Assembly: GCA_964538375.1 (NCBI GenBank)
Contig: CAZIFQ010000026.1
Location: 1 to 44,609, forward strand
Length of the DNA: 44,609 nucleotides
Direction: 5' to 3'
Source of the DNA: JAUUZQ01 sp964538375
Lineage (GTDB): Bacteria; Bacteroidota; Bacteroidia; Bacteroidales; GCA-2748055
The notes under the pieces are model-generated. The model saw nothing but the letters and a program-made list of their open reading frames with translations. It searched no databases and was not told where the DNA came from. The position numbers and the translations under genes were made by a program. Below, piece after piece: positions 1-6,367 of the stretch; the first letter of the stretch is position 1; every line of letters starts with the position of its first letter.

Positions 1-140
1 ATGAAAAACAAATAGAAATTCAGAAAACAAAGAGTTTTCTGTCAGGCACTAATTATTTATTTGGGTACAAAAATAGAAAAATCACGGTAAAGTCGATACA
101 TTAATAAAGATGGTGAATGGAGGTTTATGTTGAATACCGC

Positions 141-902
141 TCAGGATGGCTTAGAAGAATAGTTCTCCGGGCTAAGGTTTCCAGCAGCATCTGCATCGAG
201 GTACCACTCAAGCTCTCCCTGGTTTGGAGAAACAAGTGAGGCCGGATAGTCCCTGTAGTTGCCAGTTGAATGAATGATTGACTCCACTACCGCTTGCTTT
301 TCCTTTCCCGTTACCAGGAAGGCAACCCGTGTCGCTGCATTTATCAGGTGGCCCGTGAAGCTAATGCGCTTCTGCCCTGTTTCCGGGTGAATTCCAACAG
401 TACAAAGCGACTCTGTATTCCAGAGATTTATCTGGTTTGGAAAGATGGAGGCGGTATGCCCATCTGCACCCATTCCAAGAAAAACCCAATGAAATACCGG
501 GAATGACATACCAGGTGATACAGTATCAAGTACCAGGTCACCGTATCTTTTTGCCTCCTTTTCAGGGTCATTTTCCCCAATTATCCTGTGGTAGCTTGAT
601 TCAGGAATTCCAAGCGGAGATAAAAACTCCCTATTGGCGACACCAAAATTACTCTCCGGATGACCAGGAGGAACACAGCGCTCATCCACCCAGAAAAAGA
701 TCACATTCTCCCAGTTAATGGCTGGATTCAGCTTTACAACTTCCTTAAAGAAAACAGAGGGAGTTGATCCTCCCGATAAAGCAACATATACTTTAACCTC
801 CAGAGGAGCCATGCTCATCAGGTACTGCACAAAATCAGCGGCAAGCTTCTCAGCGAGTTTTTGCTTACTGGGAAAAATTCTAACTATTGGTGTAGTACTC
901 AT
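141..902 (-). CDS. pgl: 6-phosphogluconolactonase
   Basis: Hydrolyses 6-phosphogluconolactone to 6-phosphogluconate, the second step of the oxidative pentose phosphate pathway, in the cytoplasm. Visible family motifs are ALSGGSTP near residue 45, the WVDERCVP motif near 70, the SN pair that follows it, and GMGADGHTASIFP near 145; together these are diagnostic of the SugarP_isomerase/PGL family. I place the start at 902 (MSTTP) rather than at the upstream start at 911. At 902 the ATG overlaps the zwf stop in an ATGA arrangement, which points to translational coupling. At about 253 residues it has normal family length. It is the last gene of an FKBP-zwf-pgl run. No 6-phosphogluconate dehydrogenase is seen before the window edge. 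Confidence 0.93.
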   Translation of the reverse strand: MSTTPIVRIFPSKQKLAEKLAADFVQYLMSMAPLEVKVYVALSGGSTPSVFFKEVVKLNPAINWENVIFFWVDERCVPPGHPESNFGVANREFLSPLGIPESSYHRIIGENDPEKEAKRYGDLVLDTVSPGMSFPVFHWVFLGMGADGHTASIFPNQINLWNTESLCTVGIHPETGQKRISFTGHLINAATRVAFLVTGKEKQAVVESIIHSTGNYRDYPASLVSPNQGELEWYLDADAAGNLSPENYSSKPS

Positions 903-2419
903 AATTCGCAATAATTGCCATCGTCAGCCAGGTTTTTACAGGGATAACGCCAGGTCTGTCCATCATTTTCAATCAATAGATCAGCTTGCTCAGGCCCCCA
1001 GGTCCCACATGGATAACCATGCAGCGGAAAACCCTGATCTTCCCTCCATTTCCTGAGAACAGGATTCACAAATTTCCAGGCCTCTTCAACTGCATCGCCG
1101 CGTGCATACAATGTGGAGTCTCCCTGCATGCAATCCAGCAACAATCTTTCGTATGCCTCCGGAATAGAGCCATCCGTAAGATCACTGTAATGAAAATCCA
1201 TATTGGTTTCCTGGACATTGTATCCTGCACCCTGAACCTTCATTCCAAATTTCAACAGGATACCTTCATCTGGCTGAATTCTCATTACCAGTTTATTTGC
1301 TGATTCATATCCATCAGCTCCCTGGCAAAATAAAGTTTGCGGTGAGGGCTTAAAATGAATGACTACTTCAGTGACTTTGGTAGGCAATCGTTTTCCTGTC
1401 CGAATATAGAATGGCACCCCACCCCATCTCCAATTATCTACAAACAGCTTAAGTGCCACGTAAGTTTCCGTCCGGGAATCTTCCGGGACCCCCTTCTCAC
1501 TCCTGTATGATTCCATGTATTCACCCCTGACATGTGATTCCATATACTGTCCACGTATCACAGAATCTTCAAGTGTATCATAATCAAGGGGTCTGAATGA
1601 TTGAAACACTTTTAGCATCTCATTTCGGATAGTTTCCGAGTTGATTTGTGAAGGAGGTTCCATGGCCACCAATGCTACCAGTTGTAAGAGGTGATTCTGC
1701 AGCATATCCCTCAAGGCCCCTGAATTGTCATAATAGCCGCCTCTTTTACCCACCCCGATATTCTCAGAAGAGGTTATCTCTATATGGTCAACAAAATTCC
1801 GGTTCCATAAGGGTTCAAATATCCCATTGGAGAATCTTGTTACCAGGATATTCTGAACCGTCTCTTTGCCCAGGTAATGGTCGATGCGATAGATTTGCTC
1901 TTCTTTCAGATAGCCCTTCAGCTTTTCATTAAGCATCTGAGCTGATTCCAGATCGGTTCCAAATGGCTTTTCGATGATTATTCTCGTCCAACCTTCTGTC
2001 TCATCAGTTAATCCTGTTTCATTCAAATACCGTGGTACGATTTCATACAATGAAGGAGGAGTAGCCAGGTAAAATATATAGTTTGGCTGAATAGTTTTGT
2101 CACTTTCAATTTCCCCCAGTTTCTTAGCCAGTGTCACATATCCATCGCTCTTAGATGGATCCATGGAATGATAAAACAGGAGCTCAGTAAAAACTTTCTC
2201 TTTTTCAATGTAATTGGGTGCAAATTCCCTTAGCGCCTCAAGAATATATTCCCGGTATGAATCATCAGTATAATCAGTCCTCCCAATTCCTACTACAGCA
2301 AAATTTTCAGGAAGCAGTTCATTGATAAATAGCTGAAATACTGCTGGAATCAGTTTCCTTCGCGTCAGGTCACCTGAGCCACCAAAAATTACCAATATAT
2401 GATCTTCCGGTTTGTACAT
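899..2419 (-). CDS. zwf: glucose-6-phosphate 1-dehydrogenase
   Basis: Oxidises glucose 6-phosphate to 6-phosphogluconolactone with NAD(P)+, the committed step of the oxidative pentose phosphate pathway. The N-terminal Rossmann motif FGGSGDLTRRKL starts near residue 12. The active-site signature RIDHYLGKE lies near residue 178, followed by a C-terminal G6PD domain that includes RTGKRLPTKV. The 506-residue length is normal and the frame is intact. Its ATG shares one base with the stop of the upstream FKBP gene (TAATG at 2417-2421), and its stop overlaps the pgl start. The three genes are therefore almost certainly one transcript with coupled translation. Confidence 0.96.
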   Translation of the reverse strand: MYKPEDHILVIFGGSGDLTRRKLIPAVFQLFINELLPENFAVVGIGRTDYTDDSYREYILEALREFAPNYIEKEKVFTELLFYHSMDPSKSDGYVTLAKKLGEIESDKTIQPNYIFYLATPPSLYEIVPRYLNETGLTDETEGWTRIIIEKPFGTDLESAQMLNEKLKGYLKEEQIYRIDHYLGKETVQNILVTRFSNGIFEPLWNRNFVDHIEITSSENIGVGKRGGYYDNSGALRDMLQNHLLQLVALVAMEPPSQINSETIRNEMLKVFQSFRPLDYDTLEDSVIRGQYMESHVRGEYMESYRSEKGVPEDSRTETYVALKLFVDNWRWGGVPFYIRTGKRLPTKVTEVVIHFKPSPQTLFCQGADGYESANKLVMRIQPDEGILLKFGMKVQGAGYNVQETNMDFHYSDLTDGSIPEAYERLLLDCMQGDSTLYARGDAVEEAWKFVNPVLRKWREDQGFPLHGYPCGTWGPEQADLLIENDGQTWRYPCKNLADDGNYCEL

Positions 2420-3087
2420 TATTTTCCAATGATCTCAACTAACTCAATTTCAAAGATGAGCGTAGAGCCAGGTTTTATATCTTCTCCTACTCCCCTGTCG
2501 CCATAAGCAAGGTCAGCTGGAATGAATACTTTGTACTTTGATCCAACCGGCATCAGCTGTAAGACCTCACCCCATCCTTTGATCACCTGTGTAACACCAA
2601 ACATGACAGGTTCGCCTCGCTCAACAGAGGAATCAAAAACAGTACCATCCAACAGTGTGCCAATATAGTGAACCTTTACCTTGTCTTCAGCAAGAGGTAC
2701 TGGTCCATCACCGGCTTCAAGAATTAAATACTGCAATCCGCTCTCAGTAACAACAACTCCTTTAACTTTTTTATTCTCTTCAAGAAATTTCTTACCGGAT
2801 TCCTTGTTTCCCTCAATAAGCTTACTCTCTATTCCCATCATGTATTCCTGTATAAAAGCGTTTGCCTCCTCAGGGGTGAACATGGCATTTTCCTTTTTTG
2901 CCGCCTTCATCGCACCTGAAACCAGATCCAGATTTAAATCCACATCTAAGGAAGCTACTCCCTTGTACATACTTACACCAATGGCATAAGCCAGGCTGTC
3001 TTCTGCAGTCTTAAGTGATTTTACTTTTTGTCCAAATGAACTGACAATTAATACATTAACCAGTATGAAAACTATTACTTTCTTCAT
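2419..3087 (-). CDS. exported FKBP-type peptidyl-prolyl cis-trans isomerase
   Basis: Predicted periplasmic prolyl isomerase/chaperone of the FkpA/Mip type. I start at 3087 (MKKVIVFILVNVL) because this gives a clean signal peptide ending near SSFGQ; the longer frame to 3165 adds unrelated residues. An FKBP N-terminal dimerisation region covers residues about 25-110. The catalytic FKBP domain covers about 125-222, with VKVHYIGTLLDGTVFDSS, the GWGE tryptophan and the AYGDRG loop. It is the first gene of the zwf-pgl operon, overlapping zwf by one base. Residues in its catalytic half match a decayed copy at 6071-6226. A second paralogue has therefore existed nearby. Confidence 0.92.
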   Translation of the reverse strand: MKKVIVFILVNVLIVSSFGQKVKSLKTAEDSLAYAIGVSMYKGVASLDVDLNLDLVSGAMKAAKKENAMFTPEEANAFIQEYMMGIESKLIEGNKESGKKFLEENKKVKGVVVTESGLQYLILEAGDGPVPLAEDKVKVHYIGTLLDGTVFDSSVERGEPVMFGVTQVIKGWGEVLQLMPVGSKYKVFIPADLAYGDRGVGEDIKPGSTLIFEIELVEIIGK

Positions 3088-3109
3088 TATATATTTTATT
3101 AATTTGAAA

Positions 3110-3118
3110 ATGCAAGAT
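3110..3118 (-). promoter_or_regulatory. leader element of the FKBP-zwf-pgl operon conserved in the decayed copy
   Basis: The block ATGCAAGAT lies 23 bp upstream of the FKBP start and recurs at 6260-6268 in the decayed duplicate. On the minus strand it reads TATCTTGCA, a weak relative of the Bacteroidota -7 box TAnnTTTG. Its conservation between the two copies suggests it belongs to the promoter or leader, but no convincing -33 box is seen. Confidence 0.25.
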
Positions 3119-3223
3119 AGATGAAAGCATTTTAAAAAAAAAGAGATGATGCTTTGAATTGTCATCGACTATTTGCAATACGTTTTGTAAGAGTATTTAA
3201 CACTTTCAAGATTTTAAAAATTG

Positions 3224-3231
3224 TATATTCG
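3224..3231 (+). promoter_or_regulatory. possible -7 box of the GH5 gene
   Basis: TATATTCG differs by one base from the Bacteroidota -7 consensus TAnnTTTG and lies 30 bp before the GH5 ATG. The surrounding stretch (about 3213-3270) resembles the region before the regulator gene (about 6319-6377). No clear -33 TTTG is present, so this is a weak call. Confidence 0.3.
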
Positions 3232-3260
3232 TCGCGGAAATCACTTACAAAAAAAACCAA

Positions 3261-5975
3261 ATGAAGCTTCGCATAAGAAATTCAGTAATCATTATTTCCT
3301 CATTGTTCTTGCTTACAATAAGTTTAAGCGGACAAGGATTTTTGCAGGCAGATGGTACAAGAATAGTGGATGGCGCCAAGGAAAATTTCATTATCAGAAG
3401 TATTGGCACAGGAAACTGGTTGCTAATGGAAGGATACATGATGCAATCTACTGGTATTGCAGGAACACATACAGACTTTAGAAACAAGCTTATCGAAACC
3501 ATTGGTGTGGCTAACACCGACAGTTTTTATACCAAGTGGAAGCACGACCATATGCAAAAAGTTGATGTTGATTCCCTTGCAGCATGGGGATACAACACCA
3601 TAAGAGTTGCCATGCACTACAAATGGTTTACTCTGCCTATAGAAAATGAACCTGTTGCAGGAGTCCATACCTGGCTAGAACCGGGCTTTGCTCAGATTGA
3701 TACTCTTTTAGAATGGTGCAAGGCCAATTCGACTTACCTTATTCTTGACATGCACGGAGCACCAGGTGGACAGGGAGCTAATGCAGACATTTCAGATTAT
3801 GATCCTGACTTGCCCTCTTTGTGGGAGAGCAATGCCAATAAAGCTAAGCTAGTTGCCATATGGTACAAACTGGCTGAACGTTATGCTGAAGAGGAGTGGA
3901 TCGGAGGATATGATCTTATCAATGAGACCAATTGGACTTTCCCGGAAGGGAACAATTCACAATTGAAAAATATCTACAAACGGATAACTGACTCCATACG
4001 CCTTGTTGATCAGAATCATATTCTGTTTATCGAAGGGAACAGTTATGCCAACGATCATTCATTGTTAACGCCGCCCTGGGATGATAACCTCGTGTATAGC
4101 TTCCATAAATATTGGGATTACAATACGGAGAATAGCCTGGATTGGATTTTATCGCTGCGAGATGAACATGATGTACCGCTGTGGTGCGGTGAAACAGGAG
4201 AAAACTCCAATACATGGTTCACAAATATGGTACGCCTTTCAGAAGCTAATAATGTGGGATGGTCGTTTTGGCCGGTAAAGAAAGTAAATGTCAACAACCC
4301 CTTGAGGGTAGTAATAAATCAGGATTATGACGATCTGATCAAATCATGGAAAGGTGAAGGTCCTGATTTGAGTACAGAAGATGCATTCCAGGCAGTGCTG
4401 AAGTTTGCAGATAATCACAAATTTGAAAACTGTGTTATTCAATATGATGTGATTGACGCCATTTTTCGTCAACCCTATACCACTGATTTAATATCGAAAT
4501 ACACATACGTAACAGAAGATACAATCTTTGCGGTTAACTATGCCATGGGTCGGGTTGGATATGCCTATTTTGATACTGATACCGCTGATTATCATGGTAG
4601 TACAGGAGAATTTACAAATTGGAACAACAATTATGCATATCGGAATGATGGTGTGGATATTGAAACCTCAGGTGATCTGGAAGCATCACAACCATTCAGT
4701 GTAGGTTGGGTGAACAATGATGAGTGGCTAGTCTACCTCTTCCACAACGATTCCACTACAAAATTTGACTGCGTCGTCAGATCAGCTTCTGATGGAAATG
4801 GCGGAAATATCGTATTCGAAGCAGATGGTAAAGTTATTAGTGATGAATATGATCTTCCCGGAACTGGTGGATGGTACGCATGGGAATCTACTACCTTCGA
4901 GGATGTAGTGTTGCCTGAAGGAGAAATTAAACTAAAAATTAGATTCACCAAATCAGGTTCAAATCTTAATTTTCTGAAATTCACCAATCCACGTACTGCA
5001 AAAGATGTTGAGTTTACCTCGCTACTCTGCGAGACTTCAACAACTTACGATAATAAGGTCTTTATTCATGTAAACAGGGATATAACAGCTGAAGATATCT
5101 CTGTAAGTGATTTTTCACTCTATGCCGGAACAAGAGAGCTACAGATTGAGTCGGCCGGAGTCAGTGAAGCCTCAAACCGAGTTATTATTATACGATCGGC
5201 TGATTTTATTCTTAATACTGATGCCATCAAGGTCAGTTATACAGGCAGCTCAATACATAATGGAATAGATGACCTGGTAAATTTTGAGCAGAAAGCTGTA
5301 AGAAACAGGTTTGCTGCTCACACAAATATTCCAATGAAAATTCAAGCCGAAGATTTTTACTTTAATAATGGATTTAGACTTGAAGATTGTGAAGACCTTG
5401 GCGGGGGAAAAAATACTGCCTATGCTAATTCGGGTGATTACCTCGATTACCTGATCAGGGTAACAGAAAGTAAGGAATACCAGATTGATTTTCGTTTTGC
5501 CTCACTCTATTCCAATTCTCAGATATATTTAGAATACGAGGTAGACGATGTGTTCATTCCTTTAAAGACAGTTTCTTTTCCAGGAACCAGTGGATGGCAA
5601 AATTGGGAAACGCAATCTGAACTTGTTAATCTGGTAGAAGGCAAATATATTTTTAGGATAAAAGTAAAGCAGGGAGAACACAACTTGAATTGGATTCAGT
5701 TTAAACTGCCAAGTGACATTTCTCCGCTTGATACCGAAAGTAAAATCAGTATTTATCCAAATCCAGCCGGGGAATATGTAAATATCGAATTCCCGGGATT
5801 GGAAGTGATGAAGAGAACTGTTGAGCTATATCACATGAATGGCTCGCTCATTTGGAAGGGAAAAACATATGATCCCAGTCTTCTACTAGGTGTGGCAAAT
5901 CTAAAAAACGGCACTTACTTCCTGAAAATAAGAGAAGCAAATGATATCAACTACCATAAGCTGATTGTGAATTAA
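3261..5975 (+). CDS. secreted GH5 glycoside hydrolase with two CBM6-like modules and T9SS C-terminal domain
   Basis: Predicted extracellular beta-glycanase (cellulase/exo-glucanase superfamily). A Sec signal peptide covers residues 1-24 (ends SLSGQ). The GH5 barrel covers about 30-375; the acid/base Glu222 sits in LINETNW and the nucleophile Glu311 in WCGETGE. A CBM6-like module covers about 423-575 (GVDIETSGD, NDEWLVY, LNFLKF), an Ig-like/SwmB-like spacer about 580-680, and a second CBM6-like module about 692-816 (IQAEDF, SGDYLDY, LNWIQF). The last 80 residues form a T9SS type A sorting domain (IYPNPAGEYV, LKNGTYFLKI). It lies just upstream of the PUL regulator on the same strand, so a role in the same glycan pathway is likely. 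The substrate cannot be read from sequence; beta-1,3- or beta-1,6-glucan fits the neighbours. Confidence 0.88.
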   Translation: MKLRIRNSVIIISSLFLLTISLSGQGFLQADGTRIVDGAKENFIIRSIGTGNWLLMEGYMMQSTGIAGTHTDFRNKLIETIGVANTDSFYTKWKHDHMQKVDVDSLAAWGYNTIRVAMHYKWFTLPIENEPVAGVHTWLEPGFAQIDTLLEWCKANSTYLILDMHGAPGGQGANADISDYDPDLPSLWESNANKAKLVAIWYKLAERYAEEEWIGGYDLINETNWTFPEGNNSQLKNIYKRITDSIRLVDQNHILFIEGNSYANDHSLLTPPWDDNLVYSFHKYWDYNTENSLDWILSLRDEHDVPLWCGETGENSNTWFTNMVRLSEANNVGWSFWPVKKVNVNNPLRVVINQDYDDLIKSWKGEGPDLSTEDAFQAVLKFADNHKFENCVIQYDVIDAIFRQPYTTDLISKYTYVTEDTIFAVNYAMGRVGYAYFDTDTADYHGSTGEFTNWNNNYAYRNDGVDIETSGDLEASQPFSVGWVNNDEWLVYLFHNDSTTKFDCVVRSASDGNGGNIVFEADGKVISDEYDLPGTGGWYAWESTTFEDVVLPEGEIKLKIRFTKSGSNLNFLKFTNPRTAKDVEFTSLLCETSTTYDNKVFIHVNRDITAEDISVSDFSLYAGTRELQIESAGVSEASNRVIIIRSADFILNTDAIKVSYTGSSIHNGIDDLVNFEQKAVRNRFAAHTNIPMKIQAEDFYFNNGFRLEDCEDLGGGKNTAYANSGDYLDYLIRVTESKEYQIDFRFASLYSNSQIYLEYEVDDVFIPLKTVSFPGTSGWQNWETQSELVNLVEGKYIFRIKVKQGEHNLNWIQFKLPSDISPLDTESKISIYPNPAGEYVNIEFPGLEVMKRTVELYHMNGSLIWKGKTYDPSLLLGVANLKNGTYFLKIREANDINYHKLIVN

Positions 5976-5983
5976 AGAGTAAG

Positions 5984-6066
5984 TTACTCCTCCTCAAAAT
6001 TTTTGAAAATAAAAGAATCAGAAGAAATCTTTTTCTTTCTGAAATCTGCAAAATAGAGTTATAAGA
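5984..6066 (-). pseudogene. remnant of a PrsW-family gene 3' end
   Basis: The minus strand still reads LYFADFRKKKISSDSFIF and ends in EEE plus a TAA stop at 5984-5986. It aligns with the last 25 or so codons of the intact PrsW-family gene ending at 19882 (LYFAGFRKMKITSDSSIF). Counting by eye, roughly 55 of 66 bases match in the core with no gap. Everything upstream of this tail is lost and is replaced by FKBP-derived sequence. It is a non-coding relic of a paralogue, not a recent copy, because the differences are spread out and several are conservative. Confidence 0.8.
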
Positions 6067-6070
6067 CAGC

Positions 6071-6226
6071 CACCCCTCTCCACAGAGGAATCAAAGATTG
6101 TTCAATCCAGCAGGGAGTCTGAATAGTACATTTTTGCCTTATCTTCAGCAAGAGGTATTGGTCCATCACCAGCTTTAATAATTGTGTATTTTAAGCCGCT
6201 CTCAGTAACAATAACTGCTTTAACTT
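6071..6226 (-). pseudogene. remnant of an FKBP peptidyl-prolyl isomerase gene
   Basis: This 156-bp stretch aligns without gaps to 2613-2768, the middle of the intact FKBP gene. On the minus strand it reads VKAVIVTESGLKYTIIKAG, continues GDGPIPLAEDK, and meets a TGA stop where the intact gene has Gly in LLDGTVF; the frame resumes as TIFDSSVERG. About 36 of 51 residues match by eye. The signal peptide and N-terminal domain are missing: 6227 onward jumps to sequence like the leader upstream of the FKBP start. The segment is broken at both ends and cannot encode a working isomerase. Confidence 0.85.
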
Positions 6227-6280
6227 ATTTATATATTTTTAAATTGACACGCGACTTATATGCAAGATTTCGATAATAAA
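6227..6280. repeat. duplicated copy of the FKBP 5' leader
   Basis: AT-rich sequence resembling 3085-3130, the stretch directly upstream of the intact FKBP start. Shared landmarks are the TATATATTTT run and the ATGCAAGAT block. It follows the FKBP remnant in the same order and orientation as at the intact locus, with the N-terminal coding part deleted. It supports the view that the whole gap derives from a duplicated chromosomal segment. Confidence 0.55.
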
Positions 6281-6328
6281 AAGTTTTTTTCAAAAATGGT
6301 ATTTAGTTCAACCTGTTACTAAATTTGG

Positions 6329-6336
6329 TATATTTA
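6329..6336 (+). promoter_or_regulatory. possible -7 box of the sensor/regulator gene
   Basis: TATATTTA lies 32 bp before the regulator ATG, in a stretch (GTATATT, ATCG, then GGAAAT) that parallels the GH5 upstream region at 3223-3240. It partly matches the Bacteroidota -7 consensus. No -33 box is evident. Confidence 0.28.
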
Positions 6337-6367
6337 TCGTTCTGGAAATTTTCATTTTCACTACAAA

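Noticed and set aside
1..140. Window start after pgl
   Set aside because: AT-rich, no gene, hairpin with T-tract or RNA recognised; the short ATG frame at position 1 ends after four codons.
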